Part shown: positions 1 through 9,423 of the stretch, in pieces
Layout of the letters: the number at the start of each line of letters is the position of its first letter
Position numbering within the stretch: position 1 is the stretch's first letter
NCBI RefSeq assembly: GCF_003046185.1
Contig: NZ_PZZL01000008.1
Location: 62,001-126,000, forward strand
Direction: 5' to 3'
DNA length: 64,000 bases
From: Phreatobacter oligotrophus
Lineage (GTDB): Bacteria > Pseudomonadota > Alphaproteobacteria > Rhizobiales > Phreatobacteraceae
The notes under the pieces: model-generated
Told to the model about the DNA's origin: nothing
The model's database searches: none
Seen by the model: the letters and a program-made list of their open reading frames with translations, nothing else
Program-made: the position numbers and the translations under genes

Positions 1-1
1 C

Positions 2-1069
2 GACATCGACCGCAAGGCGGCGATCGAGGAGCTGGAGGCGCAGAGCTATGCCTGGCGCGGCGACGACATCGAGGCGCGCACGCTCGCCCTGCTCGCCAAG
101 CTCTATGCCGACCAGGGCCAGTTCCGCGATGCCTTCACGACGATGCGGCTCGCCATGCGCGTCCATCCGCGTTCGGAATCGGTGCGCGGCATGCAGGACG
201 ATGTCGCCCGCCATTTCGAGCGGCTGTTCCTCGAGGGCAGCGCCGACCAGATGAAGGCGGTCGATGCGCTGGCGCTCTACTACGACTTCCGCGACATGAC
301 CCCGCAGGGCCGCCGCGGCGACGAGATCATCCGCCGCCTCGCCGACCGGCTCGCGGGCATGGACCTGCTCGACCAGGCGGCCTCGCTGCTGCAGCACCAG
401 ATCGACCGCCGCCTCACCGGCGCGGCACGCTCGCAGGTCGCCGCGCGCCTTGCCCTCGTCCATCTGATGAACCGCAAGCCGGCCGCAGCGCTCCAGGTGC
501 TGCGCACGACGCGCCTGTCCGAACTGCCCGAGGAGCTGCGCAACCAGCGCTACCTGCTCGAAGCCCGCGCCCATGCCGACATGAACCGGCCGGAGCAGGC
601 CATGGAGATGATCGCCGGCATCCGCACGCCCGAGGCGGAGATGCTGCGCGCCGACATCCTGTGGGGCGCCCAGCGCCATCGCGAATCGGCCGAGCAGAGC
701 GAGCGCTGGGTCGCCTCGCGCAGCGCCGGGGCCCTCGGCGACGAGGAACGCCGCCACATCCTGCGCGCTGCCATCGGCTATGCGCTGGTGGACGACACGC
801 TCGGTCTCGACCGGCTGCGCGGCCGCTATCGCGCCGCCATGCGCGGCACGCCGGACGAGCGCGCCTTCGACGTGGTGACCTCGCCGATCGAGGCGCGCGG
901 GGTGGAATATCGCGAGATCGCCAAGTCGATCGCCGACCGCGACACGCTCGACGCCTTTCTCAAGAACTACCGCGAGCGCTATCCGACCGAGACGCCGGGC
1001 GCCTCGCAGCCCACCGCCTCGACGCCGCAGCAGCAGTCGGGCGCCGGCGGCGCGCCGCGGCCGGGCTGA
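2..1069 (+). CDS. Helical (TPR-like) repeat protein, 5' truncated by window edge
   Basis: The reading frame is open from base 2 to the TGA at 1067-1069, so the N-terminus lies outside the window; about 355 codons remain. The protein is Ala/Leu/Arg-rich with successive amphipathic helices (for example around SLLQHQIDRR, ALQVLRTTRL and PEQAMEMIAGI) spaced like tetratricopeptide repeats, and ends in a Gln/Pro/Gly-rich tail. It stops 9 bp from the end of convergent fliP, so a motility or envelope role is possible but rests on position only. An internal ATG at 143 is unlikely to be the start because the repeat pattern continues upstream of it. I do not recognise a named family. Confidence 0.7.
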   Translation, partial: DIDRKAAIEELEAQSYAWRGDDIEARTLALLAKLYADQGQFRDAFTTMRLAMRVHPRSESVRGMQDDVARHFERLFLEGSADQMKAVDALALYYDFRDMTPQGRRGDEIIRRLADRLAGMDLLDQAASLLQHQIDRRLTGAARSQVAARLALVHLMNRKPAAALQVLRTTRLSELPEELRNQRYLLEARAHADMNRPEQAMEMIAGIRTPEAEMLRADILWGAQRHRESAEQSERWVASRSAGALGDEERRHILRAAIGYALVDDTLGLDRLRGRYRAAMRGTPDERAFDVVTSPIEARGVEYREIAKSIADRDTLDAFLKNYRERYPTETPGASQPTASTPQQQSGAGGAPRPG

Positions 1070-1078
1070 GGCAAGCCT

Positions 1079-1852
1079 CTAGGGTCCGAAACTTCGGACC
1101 AGGCTTCCCGCGACGAGGTTCCACCCGTCGACGAGGACGAAGAAGATCAGCTTGAAGGGCAGCGACACCGTCACCGGGGGCAGCATCATCATGCCCATGG
1201 ACATGAGGACCGAGGCGACGACGAGGTCGATCACCAGGAAGGGCACGAAGAGCAGGAAGGCGATCTCGAAGGCCCGGCGCAGCTCGGAGATCATAAAGGC
1301 GGGCACGAGCACGCGGAAGGACACCTCCTGCGGTGTTGCAGGAACGGCCTCGCGGGAGAGTTCCTGGAACAGGGCGAGGTCCTTCTCGCGGACATGCTTC
1401 AGCATGAACTCGCGGAAGGGGCCGGAGGCGCGCTCGAAGGCCTGCGGCGCGTCGATCTGGTTCTCGATGAGCGGGCGGATGCCGAGGTCGTAGCTCTGCT
1501 GGAGCGTCGGCGCCATGACGAAGCCGGTGAGGAACAGCGACAGGCCGACGATGACAGCGTTGGGCGGCGCGGTCTGGGTGCCGATGGCGGTGCGCAGCAG
1601 CGACAGCACCACGGCGATCCGCACGAAGCTCGTCACCATGATGAGGATGGAGGGCGCCACCGACAGGACGGTGATGAGCGCGATGAGCTGGATGACGCGC
1701 TCGTTCACGCCGGCGCCCTGGCCGAGATTGATCGAGACGTCCTGCGCGACAGCCGGCCCCGCGACGAGCGCCGACGCGGCGAGCAGGGCAAGGCCGGCCA
1801 GCCGGCGTGCCGGGCGGGCGTCGGTCCTGCGGGGAGGGGTTTCTGCGGCCAT
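1079..1852 (-). CDS. fliP: Flagellar biosynthetic protein FliP
   Basis: FliP is an inner-membrane component of the flagellar type III export gate, assembling with FliQ and FliR. The 257-residue protein has a signal peptide ending near VAQ (residue 37), then hydrophobic segments with the family hallmarks SFVRIAVVLSLLR, GLSLFLTGFVM and PAFMISELRRAF, and a C-terminal hydrophobic region. The ATG at 1852 is chosen because the signal peptide follows directly; the frame stays open upstream to 1924 but the extra residues look non-coding. It lies downstream of fliO on the same strand, while fliQ and fliR are in the divergent operon. Length and motifs fit a complete gene. Confidence 0.96.
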   Translation of the reverse strand: MAAETPPRRTDARPARRLAGLALLAASALVAGPAVAQDVSINLGQGAGVNERVIQLIALITVLSVAPSILIMVTSFVRIAVVLSLLRTAIGTQTAPPNAVIVGLSLFLTGFVMAPTLQQSYDLGIRPLIENQIDAPQAFERASGPFREFMLKHVREKDLALFQELSREAVPATPQEVSFRVLVPAFMISELRRAFEIAFLLFVPFLVIDLVVASVLMSMGMMMLPPVTVSLPFKLIFFVLVDGWNLVAGSLVRSFGP

Positions 1853-1947
1853 GGCCGTCCTGCGTCGGGGCGAATCGTCGCCGGAGTCTAGCAGGTCGCG
1901 GCGGGTGGGCCTGTGGACGGCCACGCGGCGGCAGGTCGCGGAACGAC

Positions 1948-1972
1948 AAAGGGCTCCCGGTGGGGAGCCCTC
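1948..1972 (-). terminator. Hairpin between fliO and fliP
   Basis: GGGCTCCC (1951-1958) pairs with GGGAGCCC (1963-1970) across a four-base loop. Read on the minus strand it follows the fliO stop codon and is trailed by CTTTGTC, so it resembles a weak intrinsic terminator. Since fliP lies 95 bases further on, it may lower rather than abolish read-through. Confidence 0.45.
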
Positions 1973-1996
1973 GCGTCATCGGCGCTGTGGTGTGCC

Positions 1997-2971
1997 TCAG
2001 CTCTTCGGCGGCGTCGGGCCGCGGCCGAGCAGGGCGGCCATTTCCTCTTCCAGGCTGTCGAAGACCGATTTCTCGTCGGGTGACAGGCTCTTCGGCGCCG
2101 TGGCGGGCGACGGAGATGCGCCCGGCCGCGGCGCGGGAGCCGGCGGGGCCGCCGGGCGGGCCGGGGCGGGGCTCGCGGCGGCGGGCGTCGCACCGATCGG
2201 CTTCTTCAGCGCCGCCTCGAGACGGGCCGCGACATCATCCGGGACGGCGCCGGCGGCAGGGGCGGGGCTCGCCGGACGGGCGGGCGCGGCGGGCGGCGGG
2301 GTCGGCGTTGCCGGCCGCACGGGCTGGGTGACGACGGGCGTGATCTTCGGCACGTCGGGACGGGCGACTTCAGGCCGCGCCACGGGCGGTGCCGGCGGCG
2401 GAGGCGGCGGGGCCCGCGTCGGCTCGGGTCGCATGGTCGGCTGCGGCGCGGGCTGTGCGGCCGGGCGGGCCGGTTCGGGACGGGCCGGCTCGGGCATCCG
2501 CAGCGAGGCTTCGGGGCGCAGCGCCGGGGCGGGGGCCGGCAATTCGCCGGCTGCCTGGCGCGCAGCCTCGCGCAGGGACGCCCGCTGCGGCGGCATGGGC
2601 GGGTCAGGCTCGACATAGACGGGGGCCTGGGCCGCCGCGACCTCGCGCAGGGCAGCGGCCTGGACCGGGGCGCCACGGACGATCGAGGTCTCGACCACGA
2701 CATCGGTCGGGCCGCCGAGAAGCAGCAGATGCTCCACATTGTCGCGGCGGATCAGCACCAGCTTGCGGCGCTGGTCGACGTCGGCATAGTCGAGCACGGC
2801 AAGGCGCGGCTGGCGGCCACGGCCGCCAGAGCCAATGCCGAGGCCACGGCCGCGGACAATGCGGAAGATCCACGCCGTCAGTCCGATCAGCACCAGAACG
2901 GCGGCGAAAGCGACGATGAACGTCGCGGCCAGCGGCGCGTTCGGGCCGAGCAGATTGGTGATATAATTCAT
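1997..2971 (-). CDS. fliO: FliO-like flagellar assembly protein with long Pro-rich tail
   Basis: FliO is a small membrane protein that helps assemble the FliP ring of the flagellar export gate. This 324-residue protein has one transmembrane segment (about residues 13-36), then a short conserved cytoplasmic part with RLAVLDYADVDQRRKLVLIRRDNVEHLLLLGG split across residues 56-87, which matches the FliO domain. The remaining two thirds are low-complexity Pro/Ala/Arg sequence, with a final acidic segment (SLEEEMAALLG). Ordinary FliO is about 100-150 residues, so the tail is an extension. It is divergent from flgB, sharing a 214-bp regulatory gap, and is followed by fliP. Confidence 0.85.
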   Translation of the reverse strand: MNYITNLLGPNAPLAATFIVAFAAVLVLIGLTAWIFRIVRGRGLGIGSGGRGRQPRLAVLDYADVDQRRKLVLIRRDNVEHLLLLGGPTDVVVETSIVRGAPVQAAALREVAAAQAPVYVEPDPPMPPQRASLREAARQAAGELPAPAPALRPEASLRMPEPARPEPARPAAQPAPQPTMRPEPTRAPPPPPPAPPVARPEVARPDVPKITPVVTQPVRPATPTPPPAAPARPASPAPAAGAVPDDVAARLEAALKKPIGATPAAASPAPARPAAPPAPAPRPGASPSPATAPKSLSPDEKSVFDSLEEEMAALLGRGPTPPKS

Positions 2972-3119
2972 CGAGACCGATCCCGTGGCATTCCCGACGC
3001 CCGCCCCCGAGAGCAGGCCTTAAAACTATGTTGAGGTTAACAGACCCGGCAAGCCTTGCCGATCTCGACCTCGCCGGATGGTTAACCCGCCGGGCCAGAG
3101 GTTGAAAGTCCCTTAACGG

Positions 3120-3134
3120 TTAACCGGTCGTTAA
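3120..3134. promoter_or_regulatory. CtrA-type box TTAA-N7-TTAA
   Basis: TTAA at 3120-3123 and TTAA at 3131-3134 are separated by exactly seven bases, the consensus for the alphaproteobacterial cell-cycle regulator CtrA. Further TTAA half-sites lie at 3021-3024, 3038-3041, 3082-3085 and 3113-3116, a striking density in such GC-rich DNA. The box ends 51 bp before the flgB start and sits in the gap shared with divergent fliO, so it could control either or both. Binding is inferred, not shown. Confidence 0.7.
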
Positions 3135-3185
3135 CCATGTGGTGGGCATCCTTTGCCTACCACAGGGGCGGGGACATCGGCTGCC

Positions 3186-3620
3186 ATGGCCACCAGCGAC
3201 GTGCCGATCTTCTCCATGCTCCGCAACCGGATGCGGTGGCACCAGGACCGGCAGAAGCTGCTGGCCGAGAACGTCGCCAATGCTGACACACCGAACTACC
3301 GGGCCCGCGACCTCGCGCCCCCGAACTTCGATTCCATGCTGCGGGGCGGGGTGCGCGCCGCGGCCTCCGCCGGCGCCAGCACGGGTGTCGGGCCGGTGAG
3401 GACCGATCCGGGCCATATCGGCGCGACCGGCTCCACCGTGCAGAACCGCTTCGAGGTCCGGCGCAATACCGGCCTCGTCGCCACCCCCGACGGCAACCGC
3501 GTCAACCTCGAGGACGAGATGCTCAAGGTCGCGCAGAACCAGATGGACTACCAGGCCGTCGCCGGCCTCTACCAGCGCTCGCTGGGCCTGATCCGCACCG
3601 CTATCGGCAAGAAAGCCTGA
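3186..3620 (+). CDS. flgB: Flagellar proximal rod protein FlgB
   Basis: FlgB forms part of the proximal rod of the flagellar basal body. The 144-residue protein carries the conserved rod signature LLAENVANADTPNYRARDL near residues 23-41 and the C-terminal rod pattern MLKVAQNQMDYQAVAGLYQR. The ATG at 3186 fits the family start; the frame is open upstream to 3153. It is the first gene of flgB-flgC-fliE-fliQ-fliR-flhB, with flgC starting 11 bp after its stop, and a CtrA-type box lies just upstream. Confidence 0.95.
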   Translation: MATSDVPIFSMLRNRMRWHQDRQKLLAENVANADTPNYRARDLAPPNFDSMLRGGVRAAASAGASTGVGPVRTDPGHIGATGSTVQNRFEVRRNTGLVATPDGNRVNLEDEMLKVAQNQMDYQAVAGLYQRSLGLIRTAIGKKA

Positions 3621-3631
3621 GGAGACGACGC

Positions 3632-4048
3632 ATGTCCGAGGATTTCCTCAAGTCGATCCGCATCGCCGCCGGCGGCATGCGCGCGCAGGCCGGGCGCATG
3701 CGCGTGTCGGCGGAAAACATCGCCAACGCCAATTCGACCGCGGGGACGCCGGGCGGCGATCCCTACCGCCGCAAGATCCCGACCTTCCGCACCACCTTCG
3801 ACCGCGAATTGCAGGCGACCACGGTGCAGCTCGGCCCGGTCCGGCAGGACCAGAGCGAGTTCCGCACCCGCTACGACCCCAACCATCCGGCAGCCGACCC
3901 GCGCGGCTACGTCAAGGTGCCCAACGTCAATTCGCTGGTGGAGAGCATGGACCTCCGCGAGGCCCAGCGCAGCTACGAGGCCAACCTCAACGTCGTCACC
4001 TCCACCCGGCGCATGATCCAGCGCACGATCGAACTCCTGAGGTCGTAA
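3632..4048 (+). CDS. flgC: Flagellar proximal rod protein FlgC
   Basis: FlgC is the second proximal-rod protein and is exported through the flagellar type III system. The 138-residue protein has the N-terminal rod motif RVSAENIANANST and the C-terminal pattern SLVESMDLREAQRSYEANL followed by a helical end that packs in the rod core. A GAGGAGA ribosome binding site precedes the ATG. It is sandwiched between flgB and fliE with gaps of 11 and 4 bp, consistent with translation from one mRNA. Confidence 0.96.
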   Translation: MSEDFLKSIRIAAGGMRAQAGRMRVSAENIANANSTAGTPGGDPYRRKIPTFRTTFDRELQATTVQLGPVRQDQSEFRTRYDPNHPAADPRGYVKVPNVNSLVESMDLREAQRSYEANLNVVTSTRRMIQRTIELLRS

Positions 4049-4052
4049 GGCC

Positions 4053-4361
4053 ATGTCCTCCTCCTCGATTGCCGCCAATGCCTATGCAACAGCGGCCCGG
4101 CTTTTCGCCCCCAACACCTCCGCGACGCGCCCGACAGGGCAGGGCGGCAGCTTCGGCGACCTCCTGCGGGGCGCCGTGCAGAACCTCGACCAGACGGCGC
4201 GCCAGACCGACCAGCGCACCGCCGCCATGGCCGCCGGCCGCGCCGACCTCATCGACGTGGTCACCGCGGTCGCCGAGACCGAGGTCGCCGTCGAGGCGCT
4301 CGTCTCGGTGCGCGACAAGGTCGTGCAGGCCTACGAAGAAATCATGCGGATGCAGATCTAG
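4053..4361 (+). CDS. fliE: Flagellar hook-basal body protein FliE
   Basis: FliE links the MS ring and export gate to the rod. This 102-residue protein has a variable N-terminus and the typical helical C-terminus with VTAVAETEVAVEALVSVRDK and YEEIMRMQI, which matches FliE. It starts 4 bp after flgC and is followed after 9 bp by fliQ. Family length is usually 95-115 residues, so it is complete. Confidence 0.93.
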   Translation: MSSSSIAANAYATAARLFAPNTSATRPTGQGGSFGDLLRGAVQNLDQTARQTDQRTAAMAAGRADLIDVVTAVAETEVAVEALVSVRDKVVQAYEEIMRMQI

Positions 4362-4370
4362 GAGAGATCG

Positions 4371-4637
4371 ATGAGCCCTGCCGACATTCTCGACGTCGCC
4401 CGCGACGGCATCCTCACCGTCATCCTGGTCTCTGCTCCGCTGATGGTCGTCGGCCTCGTGGTCGGCGTGATCGTCTCGCTGATCCAGGCGCTGACGCAGA
4501 TCCAGGAGCAGACCCTGGTCTTCGTGCCGAAGATCCTCGCCATCTTCGCCACCATGATCATCGCTCTGCCGTTCATGGGCGACATGATGAACGGCGTCAC
4601 CGCGCGCATCATGGCGAAGGTGGTCTCCGGCGGGTGA
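4371..4637 (+). CDS. fliQ: Flagellar biosynthetic protein FliQ
   Basis: FliQ is a two-helix inner-membrane subunit of the FliPQR export gate. The 88-residue protein shows two hydrophobic segments (about residues 14-38 and 50-74) around the conserved linker SLIQALTQIQEQTLVFVPKI. A GGAGAG ribosome site lies just before the ATG. It is co-directional with fliE and fliR and has the standard family length. Confidence 0.96.
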   Translation: MSPADILDVARDGILTVILVSAPLMVVGLVVGVIVSLIQALTQIQEQTLVFVPKILAIFATMIIALPFMGDMMNGVTARIMAKVVSGG

Positions 4638-4704
4638 ATCAGCTTGGATCCGGCGCGTCCGCGTAGTGCGGGCGCCGCCGGCCGCTCCAGGAGGGGCGAT
4701 TCCC

Positions 4705-5472
4705 GTGACCCTGCCGCTCTCGCCCGAGATGGTCGTCGTCTTCCTGCTCGTCTTCGCGCGGGTCGGGACGATGATGGCGCTGATGCCGGGCCTCGGCGAG
4801 AGGTCGCTTCCCGTGCGCGTGCGCCTAGGCGTCGCCCTCCTCCTCACCCTCGTGCTCTTTCCCCTCCACCGCCCGCTCTACGAGGTCGACCTGGCGCGCC
4901 CGGCCGGCGTCTTCATGGTGCTTTTCATGGAGATCGCGGTCGGCTTCACGCTGGGCATGGCCGGCCGCATCGCGGTCTCGGCGCTGCTGACCGCGGGTGT
5001 CGTCATCGCCCAGGCCATGGGCATCGGCTTTGCCATGCAGGTGGACCCCACCCAGGGCCAGCAGGGCGCCGTCATCGGCACGTTCCTGTCGCTGGTCGGC
5101 GTGGCGCTGGTCTTCGCCACCGACCTGCACCACCTCGTCATCGCCGCCATTTCCGACAGCTTCACCATCATCCGGCCGGGCGTGCTGCCGGCCTCGGGCG
5201 ATGCGGCGCAGTTCCTGACCATGGTCATGGCCAAGGCCTTCGTCATCGCCATCCAGCTCTCGGCCCCCTTCCTCGTCTTCGCCCTGGTCTTCAACATCGG
5301 CCTCGGCGTGCTGTCCAAGCTCATGCCGCAGATGCAGGTCTTCTTCATCGCCATGCCGGTCACCATCGGCGTCGGCTTCCTCATCCTCCTCCTCGTCCTC
5401 TCGGTGATGATGGCCCACTACATGGGCTCGCTCGAGGGCGTGCTGGGGGAGATGGCGGTCAACCGGAGGTGA
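4705..5472 (+). CDS. fliR: Flagellar biosynthetic protein FliR
   Basis: FliR is the large polytopic membrane subunit of the flagellar export gate. The protein is 255 residues from a GTG start at 4705, chosen because GGAGGGG lies nine bases upstream and because the preceding in-frame ATG (4666) would add residues with no membrane character. Six or so hydrophobic segments, the GARVGTMMALMPGLGE-like start (here FARVGTMMALMPGLGER) and the VFNIGLGVLSKLMPQMQVFF motif identify it. Its stop lies 4 bp before the flhB start. Confidence 0.94.
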   Translation: MTLPLSPEMVVVFLLVFARVGTMMALMPGLGERSLPVRVRLGVALLLTLVLFPLHRPLYEVDLARPAGVFMVLFMEIAVGFTLGMAGRIAVSALLTAGVVIAQAMGIGFAMQVDPTQGQQGAVIGTFLSLVGVALVFATDLHHLVIAAISDSFTIIRPGVLPASGDAAQFLTMVMAKAFVIAIQLSAPFLVFALVFNIGLGVLSKLMPQMQVFFIAMPVTIGVGFLILLLVLSVMMAHYMGSLEGVLGEMAVNRR

Positions 5473-5476
5473 TGCG

Positions 5477-6547
5477 GTGGCCGAGGGCGATGACGACAAG
5501 GACCAGAAAACACACGACCCCACACAGAAGAAGCTCGACGACGCTCTGAAAAAGGGCGACGTCGCGAAAAGCCAGGACCTCGTCGCCTGGTTCCTGCTGT
5601 TCATCTCCACCCTCGTCATCGCCACCATGGGGGCGAGCAGCGCCGGCAGCCTTGCCGTCCCCATGAAGAACCTGCTCGCCAATGCCGACCTGCTGCAGGT
5701 CGACCGGTCGGCGCTGATGCAGCTTCTCATCTCGATCATCATCGCCATCGTCGTCGCGGTGGGCCTGCCGATGCTGGCGCTGTTCCTGACCGGCGTCGGC
5801 GCCAATCTGATGCAGCACCGCCTGGTCTTCTCGACCGAGAGCCTGAAGCCGAAAATGTCCAAGATCTCGCCGCTGGCGGGGTTCAAGCGGATCTTCGGGC
5901 TGGATGCGATCGTCAACTTCGCCAAGGGCGTCGCCAAGATCAGCATCGTCGGCACGGTGATCTTCGTCGTCCTCTGGCCGCAGCGATCCAGCGTCGACGC
6001 CATGGTCCGCATGGACGTGGAGATGCTGCTGCCCCACACGTTCGCGCTGGTCATGAACGTGCTGATGGCGGTCGTGGCGATCCTCGCCATCATCGCCATT
6101 GCCGACTACGTCTACCAGTACCAGCGCTGGTACACGCGGCAGAAAATGTCGATCCAGGAGCTCAAGGAGGAGTTCAAGCAGTCCGACGGTAACCCGGAGA
6201 TCAAGGCGAAGATCAAGCAGATCCGCCGCGAACGCTCCCGCAAGCGGATGATGGCCAACGTTCCCAACGCCACCGTGGTCGTCACCAACCCGACCCACTT
6301 CGCCGTGGCGCTGAAATACGAGCCCGGCATGGCCGCGCCGGTCTGCGTCGCCAAGGGCATGGACCTCGTCGCCCTGAAGATCCGCGAGATCGCCACCGCC
6401 AACGACGTGCCCATCGTCGAGAACGTGCCGCTCGCCCGCGCCCTGCACGCCAGCGTCGAGATCGACCAGCCGATCGAGGAAGAGCACTACCGCGCCGTCG
6501 CCGAGGTCATCGGCTACGTCATGCGGCTCAAGGGGACGCTCCGCTGA
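5477..6547 (+). CDS. flhB: Flagellar export switch protein FlhB
   Basis: FlhB is the export-gate protein that changes substrate specificity from hook to filament proteins after self-cleavage. The 356-residue protein starts with GTG at 5477, preceded by GGAGG. It has a charged N-terminus (DDKDQKTHDPTQKKLDDALK), four transmembrane segments up to about residue 215, and a cytoplasmic domain with the autocleavage motif NPTH at residues 271-274, so the switch appears functional. It ends the flagellar operon; cckA follows 151 bp later in the same direction. Confidence 0.97.
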   Translation: MAEGDDDKDQKTHDPTQKKLDDALKKGDVAKSQDLVAWFLLFISTLVIATMGASSAGSLAVPMKNLLANADLLQVDRSALMQLLISIIIAIVVAVGLPMLALFLTGVGANLMQHRLVFSTESLKPKMSKISPLAGFKRIFGLDAIVNFAKGVAKISIVGTVIFVVLWPQRSSVDAMVRMDVEMLLPHTFALVMNVLMAVVAILAIIAIADYVYQYQRWYTRQKMSIQELKEEFKQSDGNPEIKAKIKQIRRERSRKRMMANVPNATVVVTNPTHFAVALKYEPGMAAPVCVAKGMDLVALKIREIATANDVPIVENVPLARALHASVEIDQPIEEEHYRAVAEVIGYVMRLKGTLR

Positions 6548-6698
6548 GGCCAGCCGCCCCGGCGCTCCCGGCGCAATTTGCCCCTCGCCGTGGCCCTGCC
6601 GCCCTTGCCTCGGGGGCGGCGAAGCGGCACCACTAGAGTTGAGAATCACTCGCCGGGATTCTCGCGTCCGATCCAGCAACAGCGGCACACCCGACGCC

Positions 6699-9419
6699 AT
6701 GGCCTTCGCCGAAAAGACCGCCCGTGCCGATGCCGCCGCCCGCGCCGGCGGACGCCGTTCCGTGGACCGGTCGGATCAGGCCGGCTCGACCGCCATGGTG
6801 CTCGTCGTCGCGGTGGTGCTGGTCGGCGCGGCCCTGTTCTTCCTAATGATCGGCCGCGACAATGCCTATCCCTATGTGATCGGCCTTCTGGCGACGCTTG
6901 CGGTCTGCGGCGTCTTCTCGCTCTTCGCCTATGCCTCGGGCATCCTGCGCTTCGCCACCGAGGACGGGCGCAACGACGTGACCAAGGCGATCGCCGCCAG
7001 CGCCGGCGAGGCGCTGGTGGTCAGCGAGCCCTCGGGCCGCGTCCTCTATGCCAACCCCGCCTATCTCGCCATGACCGGGGCGACCGGCGAGGACGACGTG
7101 CGCGGCGTCGAGCGCGCCTTCACCGGGGCACCGGAAATCTCCGAGGCCATCTACCGCCTGTCGCAGGCCGCCCGCGAGGGCCGCCGCCACCAGGAGGAGG
7201 TCCGCCGCGCCGACGGCCCCGAGCCACGCTGGCTGCGCCTCAAGGTCCGTCCCCTGAGCGGGGAAGGCGCCGAGCGCGTCCGCGGCGCCGCCCGCGCCAG
7301 CGTCTGGACGGTCGAGGACATCACCCGCGACCGCGCCAGCGCCGAGAGCGCCTTCGAGACGCTGCAAAAGGCCATCGACTTCCTCGACCACGCGCCCGCC
7401 GGCTTCTTCTCCATGGAGCCGGATGGCGAGATCGGCTACATGAACGCCACGCTCGCCGGCTGGCTCGACCACGACCTGACCGAGGTCGGCCCGGGGGGCC
7501 TGGCGCTGGCCGACATCCTCGCCGCCGATGCGGCGGCGCTGTTGCGCACCGTTCCGGCCAAGCCCTCCGACGTCACCACGGCGACCTTCGACATCGACAT
7601 GAAGCGCCGCTCCGGCGAGGCCCTGCCGGTGCGCCTGCTCCACAAGGTCGCCTTCTCCGCCGACGGCACGCCCGGCGCCTCACGGACCCTCGTCATCAAC
7701 CGCGGCCGCGGCACCGACAGCGGCGACAGCCTGCGCGCGGCGGAAGTACGCTTCGCCCGCTTCTTCAACTCCTCGCCGCTGGGCATCGCCACCGTCGACC
7801 GCGACGGCCATGTGGGCCGCGCCAACCCGATCTTCGCGCGAATGCTGGCCGAGGTCGCGCCGACCACCGAGGTCGGGCCGCGGTCGATCCTGTCGCTGGT
7901 CAAGGAGAGCTCGCGCCCGCTCCTCATCCAGGCCATCGGCGAGGCCGCCGCCGGCAAGGGCGACCTGGCCCCGGTCGATGCCGCCTTCCAGGGCGACGGC
8001 AACCGCTTCTGCCATTTCTTCGTGGCGCCGGTGGACGATCCGGAGCAGCCCGGCGAGGCGGCCATCGTCTATGCCGTGGAGACCACCGAGCTGCGCCAGC
8101 TGCAGGAGCAGTTCGCCCAGTCGCAGAAGATGAACGCGGTCGGCCAGCTTGCCGGCGGCGTGGCGCATGACTTCAACAACGTGCTGCAGGCCATCATCGG
8201 CCATGCCGACCTGCTGCTGATGGACCACAAGCCGGCGGACCCGTCGTTCAACGACGTCATGCAGATCAAGCAGAACGCTAACCGCGCGGCGAGCCTGGTG
8301 CGCCAGCTGCTGGCCTTCTCGCGCAAGCAGACGCTGCGGCCGCAGGTCGTGCAGCTCGGCGACGTGCTCTCCGACATTTCCATGCTGCTGCGGCGCTCGC
8401 TCGGCGAGCGGGTTGGCCTCGACATGGTCCATGGCCGCGACCTCTGGCCGATCCGCGCCGACGTAACCCAGCTCGAGCAGGTGATCCTGAACCTTGCGGT
8501 GAACGCCCGCGACGCCATGCCCGATGGCGGCAAGCTGACCATCCGCACCGCCAATGTCCCGGCGGGCGAGGTGGCGCGCCACCGGTCCAAGGACGATCCG
8601 GTGGAGATGCCGGAGACGGATTCGGTGATGATCGAGGTGACCGACACCGGCACCGGCATTCCCGACGACATCAAGCAGAAGATCTTCGACCCGTTCTTCT
8701 CTACCAAGGATGTCGGCAAGGGCACCGGCCTCGGCCTCTCCACGGTCTATGGCATCGTCAAGCAGTCCGGCGGCTACATCTTCGTCGACAGCCAGGTCGG
8801 CCGCGGCACGATCTTCCGGATCTTCCTGCCGCGCCATGTCGAGGGCGAGGAGCCGGTCGTGGTCGCGCCGCCGGTGGCGCCCGAGCGCACGCCGGCCGCC
8901 CCCGCCGCCATGCTCGTCTCGGGCGGCGACGAGGCCGCCCCGGCGGCCCCGCCTATCGCTCCGGCGGAGCCGGCTCCGGCCGCCGAGGCCTCCGCCGCGC
9001 CCTCCGAGGCCGCCGCGCCGCCGCCGCCACCCGCTGCCCGCGAAGAGACGGGTCCCGGCACGATCCTGTTGGTCGAGGACGAGGAGGCGGTGCGCGCCTT
9101 CGCCTCGCGCGCCCTCATCTCCCGCGGCTACACCGTGCTGGAGGCCGGTTCCGGCGTCGAGGCGCTGGAGGTCATGGCCGAGCATGGCGGCACGGTGGAC
9201 CTCGTCGTCTCCGACGTGGTCATGCCGGAAATGAACGGCCCGACCCTGCTCGGCGAGCTGCGCAAGTCCAATCCGGACATCAAGGTGATCTTCGTCTCCG
9301 GCTATGCCGAAGAGGCATTCAAGAACGACCTGCCGGAGGGTCAGTCCTTCGCCTTCCTGCCGAAGCCCTTCTCGCTCAAGCAGCTGATCGAGGCGGTGAA
9401 GGAGCAGACCCGCGCCTGA
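6699..9419 (+). CDS. cckA: Cell-cycle hybrid histidine kinase CckA
   Basis: CckA phosphorylates, through ChpT, the cell-cycle regulators CtrA and CpdR. The 906-residue protein has two N-terminal membrane segments (about 34-54 and 62-82), two or three PAS-like regions (about 100-460), a HisKA domain with phospho-accepting His490 in GVAHDFNN, an ATPase domain with [16 protein letters not shown] and [13 protein letters not shown], an Ala/Pro-rich linker (about 735-785) and a C-terminal receiver with Asp839 in [12 protein letters not shown]. The architecture is typical of CckA in this class. The ATG at 6699 is preferred although no strong ribosome site is visible; a TTG at 6639 is in frame. Confidence 0.93.
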   Translation: MAFAEKTARADAAARAGGRRSVDRSDQAGSTAMVLVVAVVLVGAALFFLMIGRDNAYPYVIGLLATLAVCGVFSLFAYASGILRFATEDGRNDVTKAIAASAGEALVVSEPSGRVLYANPAYLAMTGATGEDDVRGVERAFTGAPEISEAIYRLSQAAREGRRHQEEVRRADGPEPRWLRLKVRPLSGEGAERVRGAARASVWTVEDITRDRASAESAFETLQKAIDFLDHAPAGFFSMEPDGEIGYMNATLAGWLDHDLTEVGPGGLALADILAADAAALLRTVPAKPSDVTTATFDIDMKRRSGEALPVRLLHKVAFSADGTPGASRTLVINRGRGTDSGDSLRAAEVRFARFFNSSPLGIATVDRDGHVGRANPIFARMLAEVAPTTEVGPRSILSLVKESSRPLLIQAIGEAAAGKGDLAPVDAAFQGDGNRFCHFFVAPVDDPEQPGEAAIVYAVETTELRQLQEQFAQSQKMNAVGQLAGGVAHDFNNVLQAIIGHADLLLMDHKPADPSFNDVMQIKQNANRAASLVRQLLAFSRKQTLRPQVVQLGDVLSDISMLLRRSLGERVGLDMVHGRDLWPIRADVTQLEQVILNLAVNARDAMPDGGKLTIRTANVPAGEVARHRSKDDPVEMPETDSVMIEVTDTGTGIPDDIKQKIFDPFFSTKDVGKGTGLGLSTVYGIVKQSGGYIFVDSQVGRGTIFRIFLPRHVEGEEPVVVAPPVAPERTPAAPAAMLVSGGDEAAPAAPPIAPAEPAPAAEASAAPSEAAAPPPPPAAREETGPGTILLVEDEEAVRAFASRALISRGYTVLEAGSGVEALEVMAEHGGTVDLVVSDVVMPEMNGPTLLGELRKSNPDIKVIFVSGYAEEAFKNDLPEGQSFAFLPKPFSLKQLIEAVKEQTRA

Positions 9420-9423
9420 CGGA

